From: Vibrio crassostreae 9ZC13
GTDB lineage: Bacteria > Pseudomonadota > Gammaproteobacteria > Enterobacterales > Vibrionaceae
Direction: 5' to 3'
DNA length: 64,000 bases
Assembly (NCBI RefSeq): GCF_000272045.2
Contig: NZ_AJYZ02000019.1
Location: 1,295,594-1,359,593 of the forward strand
Part shown: in pieces, positions 35,079 to 44,920 of the stretch
Layout of the letters: each line of letters opens with the position of its first letter
How positions within the stretch are numbered: position 1 is the stretch's first letter
The notes under the pieces: model-generated
The model's database searches: none
What the model was told of the DNA's origin: nothing
Seen by the model: the letters and a program-made list of their open reading frames with translations, nothing else
Position numbers and translations under genes: made by a program

Positions 35079-36218
35079 ATGATCATATCCGCATCGACTG
35101 ATTACCGCGCCGCAGCAAAAGCGAAATTACCACCGTTTCTTTTCCACTACATTGATGGTGGCTCTTACGGAGAACATACCCTACGTCGCAACACGGCTGA
35201 CCTAGCTGAGATTGCGCTAAAACAACGCGTACTCAACGACATGTCGGACCTAAATTTGGAAACCGAACTATTTGGCGAGAAGCTAGCGATGCCAATCGCA
35301 CTGGCGCCTGTTGGTTTAACGGGTATGTACGCAAGACGCGGTGAAGTACAAGCAGCAAAAGCCGCCGACAACAAAGGCATCCCTTTTACCATGTCGACCG
35401 TGTCGGTATGTCCGATTGAAGAAGTTGCACCTAAGATTGAACGCCCAATGTGGTTCCAACTTTACGTGTTAAAAGACCGTGGCTTCATGAAGAACGTTCT
35501 TGAACGCGCTAAAGCCGCTGGCGTCACAACACTGGTCTTCACCGTGGATATGCCCGTACCCGGCGCTCGCTACCGTGACATGCACTCAGGAATGAGTGGT
35601 CCAAATGCAGCAGTACGCCGCGTATTCCAATCTATGCGTCATCCTAGCTGGGCAGTTGATGTCGGCTTACTGGGTAAACCACACGACCTAGGCAACATCT
35701 CTACTTATCGTGGTTCTCCTACCAAGCTGGAAGACTACATCGGTTGGTTAGGTGATAACTTCGACCCGTCGATTTCATGGAAAGATCTAGAGTGGATTCG
35801 TGATTTCTGGGACGGTCCAATGGTCATCAAGGGCATTCTTGATGAAGAAGATGCAAAGGATGCGGTGAGATTTGGCGCAGACGGCATTGTGGTTTCAAAC
35901 CACGGCGGCCGCCAGCTTGACGGCGTTCTATCAAGTGCCAAAGCGCTGCCTTCGATTGCTGATGCAGTTAAAGGCGACACCAAAATTCTGGTCGACTCTG
36001 GCATTCGTACTGGCTTGGATGTGGTTCGAATGATGGCATTGGGCGCAGACTGCACCTTGCTTGGCCGTTCTTTCGTTTACGCATTAGCAGCGCAAGGACA
36101 AGCCGGCGTTGAGAATCTACTCGACCTTTACGACAAAGAGATGCGCGTTGCGATGACATTAACAGGCGCGAAGACAATCAAAGACTTAACTCGTGAATCT
36201 TTGGTGGGGTTAGATTAA
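35079..36218 (+). CDS. lldD: FMN-dependent L-lactate dehydrogenase
   Basis: This 379-aa alpha-hydroxyacid dehydrogenase oxidises L-lactate to pyruvate and feeds electrons to quinone at the inner membrane. The catalytic His/Arg motif is [11 protein letters not shown] near residue 273. FMN-phosphate loops appear as [20 protein letters not shown] and [13 protein letters not shown]; the N-terminus has [15 protein letters not shown] FMN_dh sequence and [11 protein letters not shown]. It lies 200 bp after lldP, with a structured spacer between them. Confidence 0.95.
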   Translation: MIISASTDYRAAAKAKLPPFLFHYIDGGSYGEHTLRRNTADLAEIALKQRVLNDMSDLNLETELFGEKLAMPIALAPVGLTGMYARRGEVQAAKAADNKGIPFTMSTVSVCPIEEVAPKIERPMWFQLYVLKDRGFMKNVLERAKAAGVTTLVFTVDMPVPGARYRDMHSGMSGPNAAVRRVFQSMRHPSWAVDVGLLGKPHDLGNISTYRGSPTKLEDYIGWLGDNFDPSISWKDLEWIRDFWDGPMVIKGILDEEDAKDAVRFGADGIVVSNHGGRQLDGVLSSAKALPSIADAVKGDTKILVDSGIRTGLDVVRMMALGADCTLLGRSFVYALAAQGQAGVENLLDLYDKEMRVAMTLTGAKTIKDLTRESLVGLD

Positions 36219-36268
36219 ATCTCCACGATTCAGACTCATGCTTTGGTCTACTTAGGCTGAAGTTCAAT

Positions 36269-36304
36269 CGGTGTCACAGCAATTCCACTACCGTTGTGAC
36301 ACCG
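36269..36304 (+). other. Intergenic hairpin between lldD and the D-lactate dehydrogenase gene
   Basis: CGGTGTCACA and TGTGACACCG form a perfect 10-bp stem with a 16-nt loop, followed by TTTAAG. It may be a weak terminator or an mRNA stabiliser. Confidence 0.6.
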
Positions 36305-36369
36305 TTTAAGCACTGGAAAATTAATATAAAAACAAATCAGTGCCAAATAAGAAGCACAAGGAAGCAAAG

Positions 36370-39225
36370 ATGGAGACAAACACATCCCATGAGCGAGTAA
36401 TAGACGCACAAGCTTATCAGCAGCTTGAAGCGATACTGGCTCAAAAAATAGAAACGGAACGCATTGTCACGCAAGAGGCAAAGCGATTGGCCTACGGCAC
36501 CGATGCGAGTTTTTATCGCTTGGTGCCGAAAATGGTTCTAAGGCTTAAAAACTTAGACGAAGTGATATTCACCATTCAAAGCTGTCGCGAACTCGGCATT
36601 CACTTTACCTTCCGCGCCGCAGGCACCAGCCTGTCAGGACAAGCGGTTTCAGACTCGGTGCTCATCACCCTTACCGACGACTGGCGTGGTCATGAAATTG
36701 TCGATAACGGCAATCAGATCATTCTTCAGCCCGGTGTGATTGGTGCTGATGCCAACAAATACCTCGCCCCTTTCCAACGTAAAATCGGCCCAGACCCAGC
36801 CTCTATCAACACCTGTAAAATTGGCGGTATTGCCGCGAACAACGCCAGCGGTATGTGTTGTGGTACTGCGCAAAACTCCTATCGCACCGTCGAGAGCATG
36901 AAAATCGTATTGAGTGATGGTTCCCTGCTTGATACGGCAGATAACGCCAGCGTTGAAGCTTTCAAGCAATCACACAAAACGTTGTTTGAAGGCATTATTG
37001 ATTTACACAGACAGACTAGCTCAAATCAAGAACTGGCAGACAGAATCCGCCACAAGTACCGTCTTAAAAACACCACCGGCTACGCGCTCAATGCATTGGT
37101 CGATTACCACGACCCAATTGAGATCATAAAACACCTGATGATTGGCTCAGAAGGCACACTAGGCTTCATAGCCGAGATCACTTACAACACGGTGATTGAA
37201 CACCCGAACAAAGCTTCAGCGCTATTGGTGTTTGCCGACATCGAGCAAGCAAGTAAAGCCGTAACTACATTATCCAAAACTCCGGTTGCAGCCGTTGAGT
37301 TGATGGACGGCAGGGCGCTACGTTCTGTCGCGGATAAACCGGGTATGCCTGCGTTTATGCCAAACCTAGATTTAGAAGCGGCGGCTATTTTGGTGGAATC
37401 ACACGCCAGCTCCCAGCAGGACTTAGATTTACAATGTAAATCAATTTTGGATGCATTGGCTGATTACACGATTGTTGAATCGGTCCCTTTTACGTCCGAT
37501 CCAAAGACTGTTGCAACCCTGTGGGGCATTCGAAAAGGCATGTTCCCAGCAGTTGGGGCCGTTCGTGAAGTTGGCACAACCGTTATCATCGAAGACGTGG
37601 CTTTCCCTGTTGAAAACCTGGCTAACGGTATTCGAGAGCTGCAAGAGTTGTTCGATAAATACGACTACAGCGAAGCGATCATTTTCGGCCATGCACTCGA
37701 AGGCAACCTTCATTTTGTGTTTACCCAAGGCTTCGACAGCCAAGAAGAGATCGACCGTTACGGCGGTTTCATGGATGACGTTGCCGAGCTAGTTGCAGTG
37801 AAGTATCAAGGTTCACTGAAAGCGGAACACGGCACGGGCCGAAACATGGCACCTTATGTGGAATTGGAATGGGGCAAAGATGGCTATGCCTTGATGCAAC
37901 AGATCAAAGCGCTGTTTGACCCAGAAAGGCTGCTTAACCCCGGCGTTATCATCAACGACAATCCAAACTCCCACATCACAGACCTGAAGCCGATGCCTGC
38001 TGCCGATGATCTAGTCGACCGCTGTATTGAGTGTGGATTCTGTGAGCCTGTTTGCCCGTCTCGCACCTTAACCCTATCACCACGCCAACGCATCGTGTTA
38101 TATCGCGAGCTACAACGCCGCCGTGCCGCAGGTGAAGAGATAGAAGCAAGTGAGCTAGAGAAAACCTTCGAATACCAAGGTATCGATACCTGCGCCGCAA
38201 CTGGCCTGTGTGCCGAGCGTTGCCCAGTGGGAATCAACACCGGCGATTTGATCAAGAAGCTCCGTATTGCCAAATACGAAAAATTTACACCAATCGCCAA
38301 ATGGACAGCGGAGCATTTCTCGACCACCACAAAGCTGACCAAAGCTGGGCTCAAAACCAACCAAGTGGCAAGCAAGGTTCTAGGGGCGAATACAGTCGGA
38401 AAGCTAACCAACGGCTTGCGCTCTATCACCAAAGGCGCGACACCCGTTTGGATGCCTGAGATGCCGCAATCCAATAGTCACACGCTAGTCTCATCACCAG
38501 TGACGGCAGAAAACTCAAGCAATCATAAGAAGGTGGTTTACCTGCCTTCGTGTGCCAGTCGCACCATGGGACAACAGAGTGATGCGGGCGACCAACGCCC
38601 TCTAACTGAAGTGACCATGTCTTTGCTTAACAAAGCAGGATTTGAGGTGATTCTTCCGAAGAAGCTAGACGACCAATGTTGTGGCATGCCTTACGACAGC
38701 AAAGGGATGACCGATTTAGCCCAATCTAAAGCGCAACAGCTCGAAGAAGTGTTGTGGCAAGCCAGTCGTCAGGGTGAATACCCAGTATTAATGGACACCA
38801 GCCCATGTGCTAAACGCAGTATTGAACAGTTCACCAAGCCACTAGAAGTGCTAGAGCCGACAGGGTTTGTGAATCAATACTTGCTTGAGCACCTGACACT
38901 TGAGCCGCTGCAAGAAACCGTGATGCTGCATGTGACGTGTAGTTCTCGTCGAATGGGTTTGGAAGGCGCGATGTTGAGCCTTGCTAAAGCCTGTACCGAA
39001 GAGGTCATCGTTCCTGAGCATATTCAATGCTGTGGTTGGGCGGGTGATAAAGGTTTTACCACTCCAGAGCTGAATGAAGCGGCGGTACACCCACTCAAAG
39101 AACAAGTGCCGAGCAACTGCACTCGCGGATTCAGCAACAGCCGAACCTGTGAGATAGGTTTGTCGCATCACAGTGGCATTCCGTATCAGTCAATCTTGTA
39201 CTTGGTGGACGAAGTGGCGCAGTAG
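36370..39225 (+). CDS. FAD/Fe-S D-lactate dehydrogenase (Dld-II type)
   Basis: The 951-aa protein combines a VAO-type FAD domain (TFRAAGTSLSGQAVSDSVL; GGIAANNASGMCCGT), an FAD-oxidase C-terminal domain, two 4Fe-4S motifs (CIECGFCEPVCP near residue 550, CAATGLCAERCP near 606) and two C-terminal CCG-type blocks (CCGMPYDS, CCGWAGDKG). This layout is that of Shewanella Dld-II, which oxidises D-lactate; YdiJ-like D-2-hydroxyglutarate enzymes share it. The lactate operon favours D-lactate. The ATG at 36370 is preferred over a GTG at 36340 because AAGGA precedes it. Confidence 0.88.
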   Translation: METNTSHERVIDAQAYQQLEAILAQKIETERIVTQEAKRLAYGTDASFYRLVPKMVLRLKNLDEVIFTIQSCRELGIHFTFRAAGTSLSGQAVSDSVLITLTDDWRGHEIVDNGNQIILQPGVIGADANKYLAPFQRKIGPDPASINTCKIGGIAANNASGMCCGTAQNSYRTVESMKIVLSDGSLLDTADNASVEAFKQSHKTLFEGIIDLHRQTSSNQELADRIRHKYRLKNTTGYALNALVDYHDPIEIIKHLMIGSEGTLGFIAEITYNTVIEHPNKASALLVFADIEQASKAVTTLSKTPVAAVELMDGRALRSVADKPGMPAFMPNLDLEAAAILVESHASSQQDLDLQCKSILDALADYTIVESVPFTSDPKTVATLWGIRKGMFPAVGAVREVGTTVIIEDVAFPVENLANGIRELQELFDKYDYSEAIIFGHALEGNLHFVFTQGFDSQEEIDRYGGFMDDVAELVAVKYQGSLKAEHGTGRNMAPYVELEWGKDGYALMQQIKALFDPERLLNPGVIINDNPNSHITDLKPMPAADDLVDRCIECGFCEPVCPSRTLTLSPRQRIVLYRELQRRRAAGEEIEASELEKTFEYQGIDTCAATGLCAERCPVGINTGDLIKKLRIAKYEKFTPIAKWTAEHFSTTTKLTKAGLKTNQVASKVLGANTVGKLTNGLRSITKGATPVWMPEMPQSNSHTLVSSPVTAENSSNHKKVVYLPSCASRTMGQQSDAGDQRPLTEVTMSLLNKAGFEVILPKKLDDQCCGMPYDSKGMTDLAQSKAQQLEEVLWQASRQGEYPVLMDTSPCAKRSIEQFTKPLEVLEPTGFVNQYLLEHLTLEPLQETVMLHVTCSSRRMGLEGAMLSLAKACTEEVIVPEHIQCCGWAGDKGFTTPELNEAAVHPLKEQVPSNCTRGFSNSRTCEIGLSHHSGIPYQSILYLVDEVAQ

Positions 39226-39268
39226 CATCATTCACGATGCAAAAGGTATTAGCTTTAACCTAAAACGA

Positions 39269-39300
39269 AAATGGCAGCCGAATCAGGCTGCCATTTCTTT
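39269..39300 (+). terminator. Terminator of the lactate operon
   Basis: Perfect 11-bp stem AAATGGCAGCC/GGCTGCCATTT, 6-nt loop, then CTTT. Confidence 0.85.
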
Positions 39301-39365
39301 ATTCGTTTGTTCGAAAGATGCTACTTAACTGGATGCTGATAAGCTAACCGTTATTAAACTAGATA

Positions 39366-39608
39366 TTACAAAGCTAAGCGCACCAACTCTTCTGGCGAGT
39401 AGTGTTCTGCTTCTGCGCCTTTGGCGATTAAGTCGATCACTTGGAACTCGTTCATGTCACCAAACTCTTTGGTTAAGTAATCACGGAACGCTTTCTCGTT
39501 CGGCCATTTGCCTCGCACGATATAGCCATCTTCCTTATCGAAATCTTCCGTCTCAAAGAAAGAAAAGTCGGTCATACCAATATTGTGGCAATACAAAACG
39601 AGATACAT
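39366..39608 (-). CDS. Small conserved-looking hypothetical protein
   Basis: An 80-aa acidic soluble protein beginning MYLVLYCHNIGMTDFSFF and ending EHYSPEELVRLAL. I recognise no domain. The ATG at 39608 has AAGGA just upstream, while the longer frame lacks one. It lies downstream of the ABC importer operon on the same strand but 150 bp away. Confidence 0.65.
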   Translation of the reverse strand: MYLVLYCHNIGMTDFSFFETEDFDKEDGYIVRGKWPNEKAFRDYLTKEFGDMNEFQVIDLIAKGAEAEHYSPEELVRLAL

Positions 39609-39760
39609 GTTGAATCCTTTACACTTAACTAGGGCCTGTTTAACTTTCGAGCCGATCAAAAAGCGTCTCTAAAAAGCAGGGCTAAGGTTACAACATAAAT
39701 GCTAAATCGAATACCCAATCGGATCGTCAATTTAGAAACCTCAGCGACCGGATCTTTACG

Positions 39761-41497
39761 TTAGTCATCAAACATCAAGTTAATGGCTGCACCGAACAAG
39801 ATCAGCCCAACAATTGGCCCCATGACTGCTAATGGCGCGCGCTCAATGTATGGAAGGTTCTCTGCGATCATCAAACCCCATTCAGGTGTTGGTGGCTTTG
39901 CCCCTAATCCGATGAAGCTCAGCGAGGTCAGACTTAGAGTGATAACCGGTAGCCTCAACATCGCGTGTCTTAACAACGGTGGCAACACATACGGAAGCAA
40001 GTAGAAACGGAAGATTCTAAGCTTACTGGTGCCCCATAGTGGCGCGAGGTGTGTATAAGGTTGAGCCTTGGCTTCTACGATCAAGCTTGAGCAGTGTGCA
40101 GCTAGCGGCGCCCACGACACCAATACAATCGCGATTAATGCGCTGTTCGGATTCATCCCCGTTAAGCCTGCAACAAGCAAGCCTGCAATGATGTATGGGA
40201 TACCCTTAGTGATCTCGATAAGGCCTTGGCTAAAGCGGGTGTTGAAACCCATAATGATGCCCGTCACCAAGCTCAAGAACGTTGCCAATATGCCGGCTTG
40301 GAAGGTCGCAATCATACCAGAACCAATTCTCGCCAGTAGGTCTCGACCAATGCCATCTGCGCCCAAAGGTGCTTGCCAACTCGGTGATGCCAAGCGTGCG
40401 AATTGGCTAGTGTATGGGTCTCGGAATGCAGCCCATACAACGATAGCAATTAGGAAAGAGAAGATCGCAAAAGCAGTGACACGCTTTGCGCGGTTCTGGG
40501 TAAAACGAAACGAAGAGTGGCTACTGATGAGCTTGCCGCTTTTCAGGCTGTGGCCAAGAATCAATTGCTGAACAAACAAGCTCATGCTGCTCACGGCAAT
40601 TGAAAATAGCAGCAACACCAATAAGCCGCCTTGCAGCGTTGGTAAGTCTTGCGCCTTGGCTGCACCAAGAATCATGCGCCCGATACCAGGGATCGAGAAG
40701 ATAAGCTCAACCGCGACTGCGCCACCAGTTAAGCCAATCACGATCATCGCGATTTGCGGGATCAGACTGCTCAGCGCTCTTTTCAGCGCAAAGCGAATAA
40801 TTTGATTGGAATGAACGTTGGCACTGAGCCAAGTGATCACCCAAGGTTCATTGAGAACGCGTTGTAAACTGTCTCTGAGTAGACGACTAAACAGGCCACT
40901 GGCAGGCAATGCAAGCGCTAAGCTCGGTAGCCAGATGTCTTGCCAACCTTGCCAACCATACGGCGGCAGCCAACCTAACCAGATAGAGAACACCAGTATT
41001 AATACCGAGGCCACTACGTACTCTGGCAACGATATTAATACGGTGCTTAAACTGCTGTAACTCTGCCCTAGTTTGCCCTTCTTCCAACTGCGTAAGGTAG
41101 CAAGTAAGCCTGCACCACACAGTACGAAAGTCATCACAAGTGCGCTAGACATCAAGAACAGAGACGTAGATGCTGTTTTTTGAATGCTTAATGCAACCGA
41201 GGAACCATCAATCCATGATTCACCTAGATCACCTGAAAAAGCACTTCCTACCCAGTCGAGCAGGCGCTCAATGGCTGAACGGTCAAGCTGAAGATCAGCG
41301 CGTACCGCCGCTAAAGCTTCAGGCGTAAGCAGGTGTTGTTGCCCCGCCCTAGCCCGCAGAATAGATTGGCTTGGATCGATGCCTGCAATGTCAGGCATCA
41401 AACCAACAAGAATCACCACCACAATCAGTGAGGCGATTCTTGATAGCCAAGGCGTCAAGATAAATAGAGTTCGACGCAGAGTCTCAGCAGATAACAT
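39761..41497 (-). CDS. Fused ABC importer permease (DppB-DppC in one chain)
   Basis: This 578-aa protein joins two inner-membrane permeases normally encoded separately. The first half (to about residue 315) has the DppB-type N-terminus and coupling loop GAVAVELIFSIPGIGRMILG. The second half has the DppC start (RDPYTSQFARLASPSW, LGADGIGRDLLARI) and SLSFIGLGAKPPTPEWGLMI. A basic linker (RFTQNRAKRVTAF) bridges them. There is no frameshift; the fusion is a genuine continuous frame. It is last in a four-gene operon and starts 4 bp after the binding-protein stop. Confidence 0.9.
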   Translation of the reverse strand: MLSAETLRRTLFILTPWLSRIASLIVVVILVGLMPDIAGIDPSQSILRARAGQQHLLTPEALAAVRADLQLDRSAIERLLDWVGSAFSGDLGESWIDGSSVALSIQKTASTSLFLMSSALVMTFVLCGAGLLATLRSWKKGKLGQSYSSLSTVLISLPEYVVASVLILVFSIWLGWLPPYGWQGWQDIWLPSLALALPASGLFSRLLRDSLQRVLNEPWVITWLSANVHSNQIIRFALKRALSSLIPQIAMIVIGLTGGAVAVELIFSIPGIGRMILGAAKAQDLPTLQGGLLVLLLFSIAVSSMSLFVQQLILGHSLKSGKLISSHSSFRFTQNRAKRVTAFAIFSFLIAIVVWAAFRDPYTSQFARLASPSWQAPLGADGIGRDLLARIGSGMIATFQAGILATFLSLVTGIIMGFNTRFSQGLIEITKGIPYIIAGLLVAGLTGMNPNSALIAIVLVSWAPLAAHCSSLIVEAKAQPYTHLAPLWGTSKLRIFRFYLLPYVLPPLLRHAMLRLPVITLSLTSLSFIGLGAKPPTPEWGLMIAENLPYIERAPLAVMGPIVGLILFGAAINLMFDD

Positions 41498-41501
41498 TTA
41501 T

Positions 41502-43031
41502 TTAGTTAGCCTGTGTTGCCGGGTTAACTTGTGTCGCTTTTTTGACCTGTGTAGTTTGATCAACCAAGCGACGTTCACTTGGGTCACGAACTACATTGCT
41601 TACACGCTCACTTTCACCTTGAATCACACGTTCGTGAAGCAGCGGGATAGCCGCGAAATCGTTAAGGATTTTTTGTTCAGCTTCGATGATCGCTTGGTGA
41701 CGCAGCGCACCTAGCGGTTGTAGGTCAGCGTGATTCAGTGCTTTATCTACCTCTTGAGAACAGAACTGGCCAAGGTTGAATGAACCCTTACAACCAAAGT
41801 CGCTCATCATGTAAGCCACTGGGTCACCCGAATCTAGAACCGTTGCACGAGAAAGGATAAACGCGTCAAACTTACCAGATAGCGCATCGTTCTCGATCTG
41901 AGCATATTCACGAATATCCAGCTCAACCTTGAAACCAGCCGCTTCAAGTTGTTGCTTCAGTAGCGCTGCCACTTCTGGAAGCTCTGCACGGTCGGTAAAG
42001 GTACCAATAACAATGCTTTCGCCGTTCGCTTTTAGCGTTTTGTCAACTGCCTGACCTTCAGGTCGAATTGGTTCAGCCCAAGCAAGTGCAGGACCTAATA
42101 GACCTTGTGCAATATCCGCGTGGTTCTCATAAACGGTATTCACGATTTGCTCTCGGTCCACCGCAGCCGCCGCAACCTTACGCAAGTTAATATCGCTGAA
42201 TACGCCTGACTTGTTGTTTAGGTAAAGCGTATTGGTACGAGGCATCGCCACTTCATAAAGTAGGTTCGGATCAATGGTCGCGATTTGTGAAACGGGCACT
42301 GCTTCAACGATGTCTGCCGTGCCTGTTCTTAGAGCTGCAGCACGAGCAAAACCGTTAGGAACGTATTCTGCAATCACAGATTCAACCTGTGCTTTTTGAC
42401 CCCAGTAGCCATCGAAACGTTTTAGCTTCGCGCTGGTTGTACCGTTAATTTCAGTCAACTCAAACGGGCCCGTACCTGCACCCATTGGGCTAACACGGCC
42501 ATCTTCTTGGTAAGCACTTGCTGCAAGAATCGCTAATTGAGGGCTTGATAAACGGCTTGGTAACAGAGGGTCATCAAAGCTGGTCTTGATCTCTACGCGG
42601 TAGTTGTCCATCGCTTTCACTTCTAGCTCTACGCCATCTAGGATGCGCGGCTTAGGTGCTGCTTCAAGCGCTTTTTGTAGAGAGTTCACTACAGAGTTTG
42701 CCGTTAATGTCGAACCATCATGGAATTTAACGCCTTGGCGAATCGTGAACTGCCAAGTCAGAGGATCAAGATGTTTCCAATCCGTTGCTAGCATAGGTTC
42801 TGCTTCTGAGGTTGGGCTCAGGTTAACCAGAGTTTCTGCTGTGCTCCAACGAGATAACTTAAAAGCGTCATCAGAAAGTGGCGATAAACCCGTTCTTGGT
42901 GGTTGCATCATCGCAACTCGAATTTCAGATTTTACTACGGCATCGCTAGACCCTGGTTGAGAGTCAAAACAGCCCGTCAAAGGCAGAGCCAACGCAAGCG
43001 TGCAAGCCAGTTTGATTGAATTAAAACGCAT
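41502..43031 (-). CDS. ABC importer substrate-binding lipoprotein (SBP_bac_5)
   Basis: A 509-aa peptide/nickel-type binding protein. A lipobox LTGC places the modified cysteine at residue 21. The family signature is visible around LATDWKHLDPLTWQFTIRQG and KFHDGSTLTANSVVNSL. The C-terminus carries an odd Thr/Gln/Asn-rich tail (QTTQVKKATQVNPATQAN). The ligand is unknown; the operon promoter suggests a zinc-related chelate rather than a simple peptide. Confidence 0.9.
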   Translation of the reverse strand: MRFNSIKLACTLALALPLTGCFDSQPGSSDAVVKSEIRVAMMQPPRTGLSPLSDDAFKLSRWSTAETLVNLSPTSEAEPMLATDWKHLDPLTWQFTIRQGVKFHDGSTLTANSVVNSLQKALEAAPKPRILDGVELEVKAMDNYRVEIKTSFDDPLLPSRLSSPQLAILAASAYQEDGRVSPMGAGTGPFELTEINGTTSAKLKRFDGYWGQKAQVESVIAEYVPNGFARAAALRTGTADIVEAVPVSQIATIDPNLLYEVAMPRTNTLYLNNKSGVFSDINLRKVAAAAVDREQIVNTVYENHADIAQGLLGPALAWAEPIRPEGQAVDKTLKANGESIVIGTFTDRAELPEVAALLKQQLEAAGFKVELDIREYAQIENDALSGKFDAFILSRATVLDSGDPVAYMMSDFGCKGSFNLGQFCSQEVDKALNHADLQPLGALRHQAIIEAEQKILNDFAAIPLLHERVIQGESERVSNVVRDPSERRLVDQTTQVKKATQVNPATQAN

Positions 43032-43079
43032 AATTATTTTTTCTCTGTAGCTGTATTTTTTTTATAAATAAGGTTGTGT

Positions 43080-43931
43080 TTAACAAGTAGATTTCGAAAG
43101 AGGCTGAGACTCGATCAGCATCTGAGTCGCAGGATGAGCAGGTTTACTCATCACTTGATCGGTCGGTCCGTGCTCCACCATTTCACCATGGTCGAGTACC
43201 AGTATTTCTTCACAAAGGGCTTTTGCGGCACCTAAATCGTGAGTAACCAAAATAAGGCGCATATCGCGCTTCTTTTTTAATGAATTAACCAAGTCCAACA
43301 ACCTTTGGCGATTCACTGGGTCAAGGCTGGCAGTAGGTTCATCGGCCACCAGCACTGCGGGTCTAACGACAAGAGCCCGAGCAATAGCCACACGTTGAGC
43401 TTGACCTGTAGAAAGCTGATTAGGTTTCAGTAAGAGCAAACTGGCAGGCAATCCAACGTCTGAAAGCGCCTCTTCAATGATGGCTTCATGATTACCCGAA
43501 ACATCTAAGTTACTTAGAGGTTCGGCTAAGATCTGTCGAACGGTATAGTAAGGGTTGAGGCTAGTGTGGGGCTCTTGAGGCACCAATTGAATCAAGCGAC
43601 ACACCGTTGCTTGCGCTTTGCTATCGCGAATTGGGAGCGAATAACCGAACAAGTTTATTTGACCAACGGTTGGCGCTTTAAGGCCAAATAGCAGTTCAAT
43701 TAACGTTGATTTACCGGCACCAGAACGCCCAACAATTGCTAGGCTTTTGTCTTCAACATTAAGGTCTATGTTCTGTAGCGCTTTGAACGCTTTACCACCC
43801 AACCAACTTGGTACGGAGTAGTAGTGAACACTCACATTGTCGAACTTAATCTCTATCGGTGTTTGTGTTTCTGAATCAGTCACTGGCATTAATGGCGAGG
43901 CTTCTGAGTTTAGTGATAAGGTCGAGCTCAT
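43080..43931 (-). CDS. ABC importer ATPase, DppF/NikE type
   Basis: 283 aa. Walker A is GRSGAGKSTL, the signature is LSTGQAQRVAIARAL (Thr in place of the usual Gly), Walker B is VLVADEPTASLDP and the H-loop is ILVTHDLGAAKALC. It has a 30-residue N-terminal extension. It overlaps the preceding ATPase gene by 4 bp (ATGA type), giving coupled translation. Confidence 0.92.
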   Translation of the reverse strand: MSSTLSLNSEASPLMPVTDSETQTPIEIKFDNVSVHYYSVPSWLGGKAFKALQNIDLNVEDKSLAIVGRSGAGKSTLIELLFGLKAPTVGQINLFGYSLPIRDSKAQATVCRLIQLVPQEPHTSLNPYYTVRQILAEPLSNLDVSGNHEAIIEEALSDVGLPASLLLLKPNQLSTGQAQRVAIARALVVRPAVLVADEPTASLDPVNRQRLLDLVNSLKKKRDMRLILVTHDLGAAKALCEEILVLDHGEMVEHGPTDQVMSKPAHPATQMLIESQPLSKSTC

Positions 43932-44698
43932 TCGATTAAGTCTCTCAATGAACAGCAGAAAGCGTGAGAGCTCGACTCAAGTGCATGTTTCGGTGCACCG
44001 TAAGCCACCACACCACCATCATCGATGACTAACAGCTTGTCACACGCCAACGCGCTATGCAGGTCATGGGTGATGAGTAAACCACCAATTTGACGCTGTT
44101 TAACATTGTGTCGAATCAGCTTAAGTATCTCTTGCTCTGTCACCGGATCTAACGCACTGGTTGGTTCATCGGCGATGATAATATCGGCGTTACTCAGCAA
44201 GCCAATCGCAATACACACACGTTGGCGTTGCCCACCCGAAATTTGGCTCGGGTACAACGGCAAGATGGTTTCTGGATTAGGAAAACCAAGTTGATTCAGC
44301 AACTCGGTAATTTGAATTTTTTCTTTTGATTTAAGCTTAGTGCGAGTTCCCGTCAAGGCAAGGCAGAGTTGACCTTCTATTGAAACCAGAGGGTTCAAAG
44401 CTTGAAGCGCATCTTGGAAGATAACTGCGGGGCGCTGTGTGGCAGTTATTTGCAACATAGGCAAACCACATACCGCTTCACCAGACAGAGAAATATGACC
44501 TTCAACCTCGACCGTTTCTGGCAGAAAACCCGCAATCGCACGTGAAAGCATCGACTTACCAATGCCTGACGGTCCCATGATCGCCAACAGCTCACCTCGA
44601 TAAACATCGAAGTGGATATCTTGGAAAAGGGTTCTCGAAGAGGTTTTGATCGTTAGGTGGTCAACAGACAAAAGTGGGGTGTTCACGCAGATACTCAC
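43928..44698 (-). CDS. ABC importer ATPase, DppD/NikD type
   Basis: 256 aa, first gene of the operon. Walker A is GPSGIGKSML, signature ISGGQRQRVCIAIGLL, Walker B IIIADEPTSALDP, H-loop LLITHDLHSA. The start is uncertain: a GTG at 44698 without a clear ribosome site, or a GTG at 44686 preceded by GAG. The Zur-like box ends 8 bp upstream. Confidence 0.9.
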   Translation of the reverse strand: MSICVNTPLLSVDHLTIKTSSRTLFQDIHFDVYRGELLAIMGPSGIGKSMLSRAIAGFLPETVEVEGHISLSGEAVCGLPMLQITATQRPAVIFQDALQALNPLVSIEGQLCLALTGTRTKLKSKEKIQITELLNQLGFPNPETILPLYPSQISGGQRQRVCIAIGLLSNADIIIADEPTSALDPVTEQEILKLIRHNVKQRQIGGLLITHDLHSALACDKLLVIDDGGVVAYGAPKHALESSSHAFCCSLRDLIE

Positions 44699-44705
44699 AT
44701 ATAGA

Positions 44706-44720
44706 TGTTATAACATAACA
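44706..44720. promoter_or_regulatory. Zur-box-like palindrome before the ABC operon
   Basis: TGTTATAACATAACA matches the gammaproteobacterial Zur core TGTTATANTATAACA at all but one defined position. It is itself palindromic (TGTTAT, 3 bp, ATAACA) and lies 8 bp before the first gene. Zinc repression is inferred. Confidence 0.55.
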
Positions 44721-44920
44721 ACTCTATCATTTAGCCGACATGATGAAAAGAGAACATTGAACTGCATCGCACTTTATTTGCTGTTTGATTGACCAATTTT
44801 CATTAGGGCGTGTTGACCCTTCGAGGTGATTTTTACCGATACAAAAAAGCACTCACTAAATTTATCGTGTAAAAATAGTAAAGCGCTTTCATAAAATATT
44901 ACAGGTGGTGATTAGGTTAC

